Shown here piece by piece: positions 47,065 to 59,359 of a stretch of 64,000 bases of DNA. The notes beneath the pieces were generated by a model. The model searched no databases. It saw only the letters and a program-made list of their open reading frames with translations, and was not told the origin of the DNA. This DNA comes from Climacium dendroides. Its lineage: Eukaryota; Streptophyta; Bryopsida; Hypnales; Climaciaceae. Position numbers and translations under genes: made by a program. Positions within the stretch are counted from its first letter, which is position 1; the number at the start of each line of letters is the position of its first letter. The stretch covers positions 3,410,001 to 3,474,000 of the forward strand of contig OX467090.1 in the NCBI GenBank assembly GCA_950106755.1, written 5' to 3'.

Positions 47065-48963
47065 ATGGTAAAGGCGAAAGCAAGCGGGTCGTCTCCTTTC
47101 AAGACCAAGAGCATCTGTCCAGTGATTCCGAAGGATGACGGAGAGAGGAAGCAGCTGGAGGAGGATCTGGGCCAATTGGGGTGTGCGGGATTCCTATGCC
47201 GACCATGGAGTTTGAAGAGCGAGGAAATGATCCGGGAGCTGATGAATGAGCAGTCGAACGAATGGATCAAGACCGTCCGAGCTCTGCCCGAAAAGTGGAC
47301 TATGGACATCTGGAAGAGGGTCTACGACTTTCCTCGATCTGGAGAGGGGATGGCTTCGCGGGTTCACAAATTCGCGGAAGGTAAATTCTCTAATCCTCCT
47401 CACCCTAAGGATGGCTATGCAGTAGCAGATTGCAAAGTAGCAAGAGAGAGGAGGATGTTAGAATTTATAGTACCAATCCTGTATCCGGAACGGCCAAACC
47501 GGGTCACGGTGACATGGGCCAATACGATCTTTGGAGCGTTGAGTGGAGAGAGGAAGGTGTTTTGGGGAGGGATAGTGAAAGATCTGGTAGGAAAGATGGT
47601 AAACGCCCTAGGAAACGCAAAAGCCACTCCCATTGGGTCATTCCTCTTTCACTTATATGACTCCCTAGGTACTCTGAAAACTTCAGAGAAGACAATGTAC
47701 AAGGCTGCAGTCACCCTAGTGAAACTGAATCTTACCCCACCTCAAGAGGAGGAGGAAGAAGAGAGAAAAGAAGGACCAGATGAGGGATCTGAGGGTGAAT
47801 CCTCAGAGAGAGGAAAGGATCTTTCCGAAAGGAGAATAGAGGCTGAGAAGGTGTCAGGCTCTTCTAAGAGAGGATCCAAAGGAAAAGGGAAAGCCTCGCT
47901 GGAACCGGAAGTTCTGGGAGAGGATACTTTGGGGAGGATTATTTCGGATCTAGGGAGAGTCCGGGAGGAGTTTGACACGGAGAGAGGAGCAGTGAGGAAT
48001 GTATGTGGACTGCTTGGAGGGATCAAAGTGTCAGAGCTCGCAGAGAGAGTAGAAAGGTTACTCCGGGATAGTGAAAACCGGAAGTGGGAAACCCGCATCA
48101 AAGAGTTGACTGAGAGGAATGCGGATCTCCAGCGGCAAATTGAGAAGGGTGAGGGAAAGAAGAGAGAGGTGGAACGGCTTACCTCAGAGTTTAAGGGGGT
48201 CATTAGGAGAGTTGGGGCCTTTGTTTCCAACACTGCGAATGTTGTGAACAAAGCCAAACTGTATGATGAGAGGATCCATGAGGCAGGACCGGAAGCCACA
48301 GGTAAGGCTGTCATGGTGTTGGCAGAGTATTCCGAAGAAATGGAGAAGTTCATGTTTGAAGTCCAAGATGTTCTTCACCAAGCAGAACAGTTTCCGGAAT
48401 TCGGAATAAAGAAGGAGGATGAGGAGATGGAGCCAGCCAAGAAGGATGCGCCCACAAAGACTCCAACGAAGACGCCAACCAAGCAGGAAAGGCAGGAGGA
48501 GGAATTGACACCAACGTCTAAAAGTATGGAGGAGAGGAAAGAAGGATCAGTGCACAGATCCGGATCGAAGACTCAAATTCGGAAGTCGGAATCCGACCTA
48601 GGCACTCCACCGAGTAAAGGCTCTCAACCCTCAACTGCCAAGAAGACTGTGAAGAAGGTTACTCCCATCAGAGGAAGAGACGTGCGTCCAAGGAGCCAAC
48701 AATCTGCGGAGGACGAATCTCCAAGCCAGTCCGAGCAAGAGGAAAGTCTGTCGAGATCCGGAGAAGAGGAATCGGAAGACACCGGATCAGAAGAGGAGTC
48801 GGGACTTGAGCAAATCTCACCAACAAAGTTCAAGGGGAAAGCTTCAACACCATCTAAAAGGAAGCCACCCTTGAGTGGGAAACCGTCAGCCAGTAGGAAA
48901 CAGCCAGCTAGGAAGGGGGCATCAAAGTTAGAGGAACCTACTCCGAAGAAGGCTAGGAAATAG
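47065..48963 (+). CDS. Copy C: intact 632-aa coiled-coil transposon-associated protein
   Basis: ATG 47065 in an AACCATGG context, TAG stop at 48961. Residues about 16-215 form a conserved helical domain shared with copies A and B (HPKDGYAVADCK, MLEFIVPILYPERP, ANTIFGALSG, GSFLFHLYDSLGTL). Then an acidic Glu-rich linker (about 224-265), a Lys/Ser segment, a coiled coil (about 292-377), a second conserved helical block (NTANVVNKAKLYDE, about 392-450) and a long Ser/Thr/Pro/Lys tail ending in KKARK, a likely nuclear-localisation patch. No catalytic motif, zinc knuckle or protease is visible. Its layout suggests a gag- or ORF1-like structural or DNA/RNA-binding protein; that is inference. It is the only copy here without internal stops. 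Confidence 0.75.
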   Translation: MVKAKASGSSPFKTKSICPVIPKDDGERKQLEEDLGQLGCAGFLCRPWSLKSEEMIRELMNEQSNEWIKTVRALPEKWTMDIWKRVYDFPRSGEGMASRVHKFAEGKFSNPPHPKDGYAVADCKVARERRMLEFIVPILYPERPNRVTVTWANTIFGALSGERKVFWGGIVKDLVGKMVNALGNAKATPIGSFLFHLYDSLGTLKTSEKTMYKAAVTLVKLNLTPPQEEEEEERKEGPDEGSEGESSERGKDLSERRIEAEKVSGSSKRGSKGKGKASLEPEVLGEDTLGRIISDLGRVREEFDTERGAVRNVCGLLGGIKVSELAERVERLLRDSENRKWETRIKELTERNADLQRQIEKGEGKKREVERLTSEFKGVIRRVGAFVSNTANVVNKAKLYDERIHEAGPEATGKAVMVLAEYSEEMEKFMFEVQDVLHQAEQFPEFGIKKEDEEMEPAKKDAPTKTPTKTPTKQERQEEELTPTSKSMEERKEGSVHRSGSKTQIRKSESDLGTPPSKGSQPSTAKKTVKKVTPIRGRDVRPRSQQSAEDESPSQSEQEESLSRSGEEESEDTGSEEESGLEQISPTKFKGKASTPSKRKPPLSGKPSASRKQPARKGASKLEEPTPKKARK

Positions 48964-50330
48964 GTGGGAAAGTAGTTAGGAAGTTTCTGGGAAGCGATCC
49001 TAGCATGGTCAGCCGAAAACCCAAGTTTTTGGTAGGTAGGAAGCAGCTTGGGAGGTGCTTTTCAGGTGCATGCACTTGGACTGCACTTTCCGGATTTTTA
49101 GGATCTGAGATCCACATTTTGCGGATCGGATGGGGTTGGTAGGAAAGTCAACTTAGAAGGATAAGGAATGACACCTGTCATTCTCCTGTCCTTTGGTTTT
49201 ATTCCTGGGGACCTTTAGGGTTCCTTGGGGGGGTGTATTTAGGGGGCTGAAGTTTGCTTGAAGCCCCGGGGCAGTTGTGTTTTCATATTTGTGTTTTTCA
49301 ACACTTTGCAAATTGATTTCAGATTTCCACTTCATAAGTGCTGGCCTGAAAAGGCTAAGTTCTGTGTTGGTATGCCGTGCAATGCTAGAACCATTGTTTA
49401 GTGCGGGTAGCTGGTTTGCAGGTGTGGAGGAAGACAAGTAGCCCCCGGATTCTGTCTAGGATCTGATTTTGAGAGCATTGAGGTTTGGTTAAGGAAAACT
49501 TTGTGTACTGAGAGGGAGTTCTGGTTGCTGAAGTTCCTTGGGTGTCTTCTGAGTAGGATAGTCATTCTTAGGTTGGGTGAATTCTTCAGGAGGGAGAACG
49601 AACGCCAACTGACGTCTGATGAGGTTCTACTGAATCCGGAAGAGAGGAACAGGAAGGTAGTTAGGATCTCTCAGTTATCGGGTGCCGGATCACGCTCTTG
49701 GAATTCTGTGCGGATAGGTCTGTCGTTGTAGTACTGAGAGGATAGTAGGGGTTTCCTGAGTGACCTGCTAGTCTAGATCAACATCCGGATTAGTTGTGAG
49801 GAAGTAACTATTTCCTATTCTGGTGTTTGTTGTTGTTATTTAAAGTGGATCTTCATTTCACTCTAAACACGTTTGAAGGGTAGGGTTTACGTTCCCTTCC
49901 GAAAACCAAAGAGCGGAACCCTCTTGGTAGAGGTTAAACTAAGATTCTGTGAGTTACTGTAACCGGATAGGAATCCTCTTTCCAGTTCCGCATCCGTCTA
50001 AATTGATCCGGATTGAGAGAAGTACAAGATTATGACAATCCTCCTTGTTCGATTACTGGTGGAAGATTTGGAGTGGATGCAAGGAAATTGGATTATGGAG
50101 AAGAAAGGGTATTGAGAGAGTTTTATGTTGTGAATATTTAGATCCGGTTTTGCTTGGGTTTGGTGTTTTCCGAATCCTGTTCCGGATATCTTGAGGAAAC
50201 TAACGTTGAAATCCTGTGGGAACGATACACGAGTCATTTAAGGTGTTTTACATCAATTTAACACCTAAGGGTAGGATTTGTGCTTCCTTGTGCTATGACA
50301 CCACTCTCAGGACTATATGGTCTGAAGGCT
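48964..50330 (+). other. 3' non-coding region of copy C
   Basis: No coding ORF. It shares the GTCGTTGTAGT...GTGACCT and GTGGGAACGAT landmarks with the tails of copies A and B (here 49710-49770 and 50219-50229). Near 50239-50271 AAGGTGTT pairs with AACACCT, a hairpin near the presumed end. The right end is uncertain. Confidence 0.45.
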
Positions 50331-50353
50331 GAAATTGGATAGTATTCAAAGAA

Positions 50354-50422
50354 CCGGAGGTGCCGGAGGTGCCGGCCTATCTTGTCAGGTGCCGGCCTAT
50401 CTTGTCAGGTGCCGGAGGTGCC
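50354..50422. repeat. Short GC-rich tandem repeat
   Basis: GGAGGTGCC and a CCGGCCTATCTTGTCAGGTG unit each occur twice or more in 69 bp. A minisatellite-like patch without other context. Confidence 0.6.
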
Positions 50423-50799
50423 ACAGTCAAGGTACCACCGCGAGCATCCTCAACGACAGACGAGACAAGCGATGCAGAAAACCACAAAACCATTGCATTG
50501 CGGCATTAAGTCACCAAATTGAAGGAAATCGTACCCTCTTCATTCTTCCAAGTGTTGGAGCGACACTTGTATCACGTGCTCCTTGCGTCGCGCGACTCCT
50601 TGTGTTCCTTGTCATCTGTGGTTGCTGCAATTTCCAACCGCCGTGAGCTCAAGTTAGGTTTTACAAGTTCCATACCATTCTTTTAGAAGCAATGGCTGTG
50701 TTTAAATCACGACTAAGGACCCAAACCACAAAACCCGAATCCACGATGCGCACAAGCTAAGGTAGCGTACATGAGATTCTCCTTCCATAACGCCGCGGC

Positions 50800-52190
50800 A
50801 TGAGAGTCTTCCTCCGGAACTCAAGAACTCCGCGGATCTAACATATTCCATTTCCGCCTTGAAAATGATCGGATTAGCATGTTTGCGAAAGCAAGAAGGC
50901 CGCGGATGGTAGGTGCATCCGGTCCAAAAAAAATTTCCAAGTGTGACGCTCAGTTTGGGCCCACCGAAGGGAGCTCCCACCGTAGATCTAACAGATTTCA
51001 TTTCCACAATCCGAATGCTCGGATCAACAAGGGCACGAAAGCAACAAGGCCGCGGATGGCAGGTGCATCCAGTCCAAAAAATATTCCAAGTGTAACGCTC
51101 GGGTTGGGCCCACCAAACAAGCTCCCATCGCGGATCTAACAGATTCCATTTCCTAAATCCGAATGCTCGGATTAGCATGTTTGCGAAAGCAACAAGGCTG
51201 CGGATGGCAGGTGCATCCAGTCTAAAAAAAATTTCCAAGTGTGACGCTTGGGTTGGACCCACCGAACGAGCTCCCGACGCAGATCTAACAAATTACATTT
51301 CAGCAATCCGAATGCTTGGATCAACAAGGCCACGAAAGCAACAAGGCCGCGGATGGCAGGTGCATCCGGTCCAAAAAAAATTTCCAAGTGTGACGCTCAA
51401 GTTGGGCCCACCGAAGGGAGCTCCCACTGCAGATCAAATAGATTACATTTCAGCAATCCGAATGCTCGGATCAACAAGGCCACAAAAGCAACAAGGCCGC
51501 GGATGGCAGGTGCATCCGGTCCAAAAAAAATTTCCAAGTGTGACGCTCGGTATGGGCCCACCGAAGGGAGCTCCCACCGCAGATTAAACAGATTACATTT
51601 CAGCAATCCGAATGCTCGGATCAACAAGGCCACGAAAGCAACAAGGCCGTGGATGGTAGGTGCATCCAGTCCAAAAAAAATTTCCAAGTGTGACGCTCGG
51701 TATGGGCCCACCGAACGAGCTCCCACCGCGGATCTAACAGATTCCATTTCCGCCTTCGTCATGCTCGGATTAGCATGTTTGCGAATGCAACAAGGCCGCG
51801 GATGGATGGTGCACCCGGTCCAAAAAAAATTCCAAGTGTGACGCTCGGTTTGGGCCTACCGAAGGGAGCTCCCACCTCCCAAACTCATAGATTCCAGTAA
51901 CGCCTACGGAATGCTCGGATTCGCATGTTTGCTAAAGCAACAAGGCCGCGGATGGATGGTGCATCCGATTAAAATAAATTACGGATGAGGCTCGGTTCGG
52001 GAGACAAGGGAGCTCCCACCTCGGAACGGGCAGATTCCAATAACGCCTACCGAAAGGCTTGGATTTGCATGTTAGCGAAAGCAACAAGGTCGCGGTTTAG
52101 GGTGGTGCATCCAATCAAATAATTGACGGATGAGGCTCGGTTCGGACGCCCCGAAGGGAGCTCCCACCTCCCAAACTCACAGATTCACTT
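50800..52190. repeat. Satellite array, unit about 150 bp, about nine copies
   Basis: The motif AGGTGCATCC recurs at about 50911, 51061, 51210, 51359, 51509, 51659, 51808, 51957 and 52103. Each unit has GCGAAAGCAACAAGGCCGCG, AATTTCCAAGTGTGACGCTC, GGGCCCACCGAAGGGAGCTC and AATGCTCGGAT blocks; the last two or three units are more diverged. The period is a multiple of three, which explains long open frames on both strands; no start, domain or splice signal supports a protein. Confidence 0.88.
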
Positions 52191-54570
52191 TTAAGCATCT
52201 AGGTAATGTGGCGGGTGGACCAGAGGCAGCGACTACCATGTTCATGATCTAACCCCACAACTCAGTCAGTATTGGGCAATTTCCAAATGGGCTTAAGCCA
52301 AATTTACGGGTTCACTCCACGCCACGCTGGTGCTTAAATAAATTAATTATCGAATAGGATTGCAAGCAAATATTTATAAAGTGCAAAAAAAGAATTTCAA
52401 TAGCCTATACATTTGTAGTCCCCTTAAAGAATGTACAAGGTTTCATAGGAAGTTTCTAACCATGGAAAAGTAAGGTCATATCATATTTTTTCATATGTAG
52501 ATTGCATGTAATCCATTGCCCCCACACTCATGTCTGGTAAACTCAACAGCAAAGAGTGATTTCGTGTAGACCCGAAGTGCCAAGCACAAAATGTCTGTAC
52601 TAACACCTGAACTCTAGAGCAGTCACTGACTATATGTATACCTCACCTACAGAAGTATAGTGATCAATGCTCTTTTAAACTCTCCGATGTATGCTATCAA
52701 ATAAAAATAGCGCTGAAACTTGTTCTCTTCGCGAACTGACTATGTTGCATTGATACCATCAACATTGCCAAGACCATGTAATCCTCGGTTGCCCTTTCCT
52801 GAACCCTAAACTCAAAATGAAATTGAAATGAATCGAGGTAGTCTAGAAACTTCTTACAGTACAGACGTCCGCTAGTCTTCCTCCATGCTGCTGACTTCTA
52901 TTCTCCATGGTAACCACTTGCTCTGCCTCCCCACCATCAATACGTGAATCCTCCTCTCCAGCAGTGCTCCCCGTCTCGTAGCGAAGAACTCTCCGTAGAT
53001 CAGCTGGTGTGGAGTCTGCCTTTTTCAGTGGGACTCTCCCTCCTCTTGTCATCCTGGATCGCTTCAATGCCTTCGCCGATGAAAAGAAAATGCGAGCCAC
53101 ATCTGCCTTCTCTCTTTATGTGCTTCAATCTAACTAACGAGAACCGCTGCTCTCTACATGCGACAGGAAGGAAGAGAATGGGAACACTGGCGCCATGAAC
53201 TACACCACGAAAAGAAGAGAGGAAACTGGACAATGACGCCAATGCCACAAAGGTGTCCTCTTCAGTTTGGCATTGCAAGTGATTAATGAGCCGCCAATCA
53301 TAATGTTCAATTGATGAAACCCAGTTCAATAAACTCCGCATTTGCGCGTGGTTTGTTCAAGGATGTGCCACCAAAGGAAAACATGTACATCGTACATCTA
53401 CAATGGGGGCTCTGTCAGCATTTAGGAATCTAATTACAATGTGCTACAATCATTATGAATTTTGATGACGTCCAAATTCTCATGCACAGGTTCCGAGAGA
53501 CACAAATCCCAAAGACTCTTTATGGAGCCGCCTTTTTGGAATGACGGAAGCGTGGTACAAGTCAGGAATCCCAAAGTCATAATTCATCCGTTCTTGAATT
53601 CAACATACTTGACAGAGAGGAATTGCCAAGTCCAAGAGAAAATTGCAAATGCAGTGACATAGTTGGAGATATTCCCAATCCAGCATGAGAGTTTAAATAA
53701 TTCCGCGCCATAGTTTTCTAAACTACTGACAATAGGTTTGAATATTATTGCATGATAGGATGTTTGTTCCAGAACATGGGCAATATGAACAACCTTGAAA
53801 AAATTGAAACTTCCATGAATGAAGAAATTGAGCGTAGTTTTTTATTTCCATATACATGTCATGGTTATGAATATATATTTTTTATCACGAACATGAATAC
53901 TTATTGAGATTTGATTTGGTGTCAATTCTGGAATGTCTATTTTCAAATACACTTTGCCACTATTCTATAGTGTCAAATTCTTTGTTTTTGGATAATAATA
54001 GAACATAACATTTAGGATAATATTTGTCTTTTTTGAAACAATGATGTATGCTTGTATTTGAAATTTATTCAAAATGATTTTGCTATTGGTTAGGTATTTT
54101 GCATAAAATTTAGATGTCAATTTCAGTTGACCTTCAAAGACTATTCCAATTCAGAAATTGAGAACCTATATGTGGGGATATTTTGATCTATACCTAATGC
54201 CAGCATTTTCTGCTATGGCTCTGGTAAAATGAAGTCACATTCATTAAGATGAGTGCAGTTGGGAAATCCAGACTACCGTCACCGCTTACACTATGATTAG
54301 TTTCCTGACCTAAGTTTGTAATGTTGGGGTACGCTTTTCTCTAATTTATGGTCAAATATTAATTGTAATTTAAAAGCCACAAACATTTAATTATTTTTAT
54401 AGAAATTGTTGTATCTTTAAATTTAATGTATGTACAACAAGGACATGGTGTTTACGGTTAGTTCAATAGCGAACTCACAAGACTAGCCAAATAGAGAACT
54501 AGAAGATGCGCACTCAGAGAAGACCCAAAGTTTATTTTTGTTTACCTCATCTCTTGCGCTAGATTGAGTA
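52191..54570. other. Intergenic region with no recognised gene
   Basis: Overlapping minus-strand open stretches at 53341-53000 (113 codons) and 53100-52843 carry no domain I recognise and could be exons of a small unknown gene or chance. The stretch 53660-54570 is AT-rich and probably contains the 5' end of the Mutator-like element; no TIR was found. Confidence 0.4.
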
Positions 54571-54633
54571 TCCCACGTTCTTAGTGGTGGGTGTCCACCA
54601 AAAGAGTCTACCCTAGTTTGCAAAGTCTGCAAG

Positions 54634-57630
54634 ATGGCACCGACTTGTCTAAGCGCATGCAAAGCTAGGATGTACTTTGTCTACACTGATAATCCAGAAA
54701 CGACAAGGGCGGCTATTCATTTTAGTGAGTATGGACACCCCGTTGCTAAAGGCATGTATAGGGATTCTATTGAAATGATTTGTGGACTCATTGCGGAGCA
54801 AGTGGCCAAAGCACCCACGGCCACGAACTCCGCAATAACTCTTTCGGCTAGTAAGGACTTCCTCGGAAGCTACCTATTTCACGATGGAGAAGGGGAGAAA
54901 CAAATGCTGAAGACGGAAGAAATGGAGGAAGTCATGGACCGCTTCCAATACTTGAGTAGTCCAAGTATTCGCAACGTGATCTCTTATTTCCGTTCAAACA
55001 ATCGAGGAGGGATAATCGACAACATTATGACTATGAAGAAAGAGTCAAAGTTCGAGTTCATACACGACAGCATTTTTCCAGGCCAAGGCAAGGAAAAGGT
55101 TTACATTTTCAAGATGCTTACAGGGACCAGGAAGTGGAGTTGACCTAGTAAGGCGGATGCAACCGGATGGGGATCTGCAAAATGCGTGGTTGATATTTGA
55201 CCACGTCAAGCGCGTGAAGGACTGGACTACTATGGCTTGCCACGTGTACAATACTGAGTATAAGAAAGTAATGACGATTGCTATGTGCGATATGCAATCC
55301 GAAGATACCGAAGTTCAAGTACAATTTTGGCATAGCTTGAACGCGGTCATGCATCGCCACGAAGTGCCAAATCCTAACTTCAAGGGATTCATAGCAGATA
55401 GTGCTATGGCCAATTGGAATGCAGTTCGCATTGTCTACGGCACTGGATCTGCCAATGTCGAAATGGAGAATCGCGAGAGAACATATTTGTTGCATTGGAG
55501 TACTTCTCTTCACAAGCACACGCAGAAGTACATTAAGGAAGCATTTCAACAGCAACATATCTGTTTATGCAAACAATACAAAGATTCACAGAATATGGAG
55601 CAAGCGGAGGTCCGTTACCTTGCAATACGCTCATGGTGGTTGTCATCTAGAGCTGCCAGCGAAGAAGCTCTACATCACCTAGATCATTGGCTAGCTTTCT
55701 GGCATTTTCGGTATCGTCAATGGGGAGGCTTCATGGACATGGTGAGTGAACCCGGAATTCCAAATTGTGTAAGCGTTGAAGTACCTGACGCTAGTTTTTT
55801 ACTAGGACTTCGAACCATGTTGTCATTTTTTTTTCTTTAATTTTAAGTCTTTATGAAATATAGAAAGAACTCTTCTTTGTGGCACCAAAACTAGGGGGTC
55901 CTCAAGACAGTGTACAAACAATTGTCGGATCTGACAGTTGTATCCGAGGTGACAACAGGACCCCCGCATTTTAATAAATGGGAGACAGAAGTCCTATTTT
56001 GGAATGACCACAGTAAAAATATTTTTCTTGAATTCATTTATAGGGTTTAGGTGAGGGATAAATATGCTTCAGTATTTTAGGTGGTATTTGATAATCCTAA
56101 ACCGATTAGACTCATTGAAAATCCTTCAAGTGCCTTCTGAAACTATCATGACAGTGCAAAATAATTCTTATGAAGTTGGAAATTGAAATGGTGGAGTATA
56201 ACTACCACTAACCATTTCATTATTACATGTTGAATTTGTAGAAATTGACTTTGGATGAGATGCTAGACTTGCCATCGTGCAATTTATCTGAAACGGTGCA
56301 TAACAAGTGGCTACAAATGTCCGGAAAGCGAGGCAACAACTTGTTTGACGCCACATGTGATGATAGTATCCGTGCTTGGATGCAAATGACAAACTACCGT
56401 GCATACCTGAAAGGATATACAGCAGGATCAGGGCCGTCCAAAGGAGAGCTGAGGTTGAGAGCTATGAGAAGAAGTGGAGATCCCAAAAAGATAGTGGAGG
56501 CGTTGAACACATTGCCTGGAGCAGAGGGTGTGGGAACCAGAGTGCCACACTTGGAAGGAGAAGAGATTTTTGGAAGCACTAAGAGGAAGTTGGATGTGCC
56601 CATTGGTGATGCAGGAGACTCGCATAGACCGGATAAGATCAACTTCTCTCAACCCCGTGTGAGAACGAGGTCCACCGCAAGTGCCTCTCAATCTTTTGGA
56701 GACAAGGGTGAACAACCTCAGCCAAATACTTCTTGCCATGTTACGGTAGCATTTGAAAGTGATTGCGATACATCCAAATGGCACATTGCTAGAATTAGCC
56801 ACAAATCCAATGCAAGATGCCAAGCTCAACAACATAGATCAAACATCAAGTGCACTAGCAAGATTGCAAAAGGGAAAAAAGGTACTCCAGCTCCTACTTA
56901 CCGCGGTCGGAAAGAAGAGTACGGGAGTAAGCGAGAGGTGGTGGCTGATTTCTGGTTTTGTTGGGATGACATTGAACGATGCGTGAAAGGGACAAAGCGG
57001 AAGTGGATTCTTGATTGGCCGAAGGTGCCGGAGGTTTGGCCTGTCTTGTGCAGAACTAACTTAAACCGGGAGGAGACATTGTTGCTACAACATGCAGGAT
57101 TTTGCCTCCAAGAACGACCAGTCTTGTCACCACGTGGTTTGTTCAACATGTCAAAGATTTTCAGTCCTATTTTGTATGACCACCCTTTACCAAAAAACCC
57201 GGACGTATATCCAACAGTGAGGAACACCAGAGCCATTCGAAGGATTGCAAATGCACCTACTACCGAACAACGGAACAAGTGGGAAAGTGCAGGTAATGTT
57301 AGAGGGCAAATTGTAGGAGTAACACTACTCCCTCTTCCAGGCCTTGGTGCGATTGTGGAGTTAGAGACAGGGTTTGACTCTAACAAAAATGCATATCGAG
57401 TTACAATGGGCCAATTCCCCATGTGCATGTGCCCAGATTTCGTGAATATGGCAGTGTCTGCTATTGGAGGTCGGCAGCAATATGTCAATTGCAAGCACTT
57501 GTACTACTTGTATAGATACTTCTGCAAGATGGATGTTAACCAAGACAAATTCATTCATGCACCAAGTTATAGCTTCAACGAGTTGAAAAAACTCCTAGTA
57601 CAAGCGGGAATGATCACACTTCCAGAATAG
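54634..57630 (+). pseudogene. Mutator-like transposase with C-terminal SWIM zinc finger
   Basis: The frame is open from about 54571; an N-terminal zinc-binding segment (CKVCKMAPTCLSACKARM with later FSEYGHPV) precedes the core. A 1-nt frame change near 55125 separates it from the main block (LVRRMQPDGDL, then WTTMACHVYN, MTIAMCDMQSED, FIADSAMANWNAVR, FWHFRYRQWGGFM). An intron (GTGAGT donor at about 55743, acceptor TTGTAG before 56244) leads into exon 2 to TAG/TAG-free stop at 57630. Near the end FPMCMCPDF...VNCKHLYYLYRYFCK is a CxC-n-CxH SWIM finger. The family is a MULE-like transposase of early plant lineages by memory of its motifs. Only the single frame change marks it as damaged, so it may be recent. 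Confidence 0.75.
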
Positions 57631-57699
57631 GCATGGCCACAATTTGCAATGTATTTCAATTGTAATGTAGTTAGTTTATATATGACAATTGAAATGTGA

Positions 57700-57890
57700 A
57701 TGAATTTATGTTCACCAAGAGTGCTCAAGTTTCATAACTTGTAGGAAAAAAAAAATAGTGATTGATGGAGTTGCCCCCTCCATTGAAATTTGTGGACGAA
57801 TTTGTGTTCACCGGTGGTGCTTGGCTTTCACAACTTGTAGGAAAAAAAAATGGTGAGTGATGGAGTTGCCTCCAAATTAGAAAAAAAATT
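57700..57890. repeat. Imperfect twofold tandem repeat, about 88 bp
   Basis: GAATTTATGTTCACC...ACTTGTAGGAAAAAA...TGATGGAGTTGCC near 57700 recurs near 57790 with substitutions. It lies just downstream of the Mutator-like gene and may be part of its terminal region. Confidence 0.55.
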
Positions 57891-59359
57891 TCATACAATC
57901 CACGGTTATAGGGTACACGGTAATAGATCATAAATTAGACATTTCTCCTCTTTTTTAACAACAAAATTGGCAAAAAAAATTGGGGGGTCAAAATTTTATA
58001 TTTTTTTTAGTTCTGGGGCTCCTGGCTCACAAGCTCCACGCTCCATGCTCACAAGCTCCCCCGCTCCCGCTCGCACGCTAGCATCGTTGAGCTCTTACAC
58101 ACCTAATACTTAATAAAAATAGACCGCCTAGCTCTTTCATACCTTTTCACTATCCATACCTTAAGTTAGATGGTATGTTTTGTTTGTTTGATACGGTGAG
58201 ATGTAAGAAACCGTGAGGTGTCCGGCGGTATAATTGGTACTTTTATATAATGTATATACAAATAGTAGATGTTGTCTGGTTTGTCTATGCTTGTTTGTTA
58301 TATTGTAATATAGTGTCATCTTTTCTTTGTTGAGTACTTGCATTCATTGTATTCATTAGAATATGTTGTAGATGACTAGCAGTAAGTTGTTTGACACAAT
58401 TAAAGTGCATTGTTTACAATCTTTGAATGTATTTGTTTGGCCATAGTACATTTGTCCAAACATATTGTGCTTCAATTTTCAATAACTATAAAAAAAAAAT
58501 GGTTTGAAAGAGAAGGGACAAAACAACAAAGAAGAAAAGGATGAAGAGCAATAATAGGAAACAAAATCATAAAACACCTATTAGTTTTAAGTTTTAAGCA
58601 TGGAATAATAAACATCATGAAACAACGAATGTTTTTCATTTTATGAGAATTGTTAAATTGCACCATGTACAATTTAGAAGGCAAAACTATATTGCTAATG
58701 GTTTTAAGATAGATTTCTCTAAACCTAATTTCAATATAAATATGGATTTAGAAAGTAAACTCAACCATATAGAACTCTCTATCTTTTCTATTATAAAAAA
58801 TGAAAAATGAATTCATAAATAGATATAGTACATTCATTTGTAAAAGCATTTGCTAAGATTGCTTTCAAATCATATAGCTTTCAAATTTTAAAAGAAAATA
58901 TGTAGATGGTTGTGAGCGTTTATTTACCCACCCTTGGTAAATCAGCAAACACAACTAGGTTTTTTTATTTGGTTTTATCTTATGGTTGTCCTAACGTCGA
59001 TCTATTGTGCCTTCCAAGCAATGAATCTTTTCTAATCCCTAAGTACGCTTTAAGTATGCGAAAACTCAATCAAAACAAGATCTAAACTATTGTTTGTCAA
59101 ATGATTATAGATTCTAATGTGCCGTTGTGGTTATTTTGCAAAAGATGGTTTGGACACAACCTAAGTATGCCATTTTATAGATGATTAATTCTCCTTTCCA
59201 AAACTATAAAACTTTGAAGTTTGGTCTTAAGTCGACAATTCTATTGAAGTTTCATCCAATCCTAGCCTAGAACTTCATTCCTTAATATTTTTTTATTTTT
59301 TAGTCTTTTCTTGAGTTTGAAGTTCCTATGGGTTCTAATTATCTTCTTCTAAAAGCTTT
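57891..59359. other. AT-rich spacer
   Basis: No supported gene. A cluster of GCTCACAAGCTCC-type words lies at 58025-58060. The remainder is A/T-run-rich and probably belongs to the downstream flank of the PIF/Harbinger element. Confidence 0.4.

Noticed and set aside
47742..48353. 203-codon Ser/Leu-rich minus-strand ORF
   Set aside because: Shadow of the copy C coding region, caused by its Glu/Arg-rich codons.
51248..51841. 197-codon ORF with 50-residue repeats
   Set aside because: It is the 150-bp satellite read through; the period is a multiple of three, so frames stay open on both strands.
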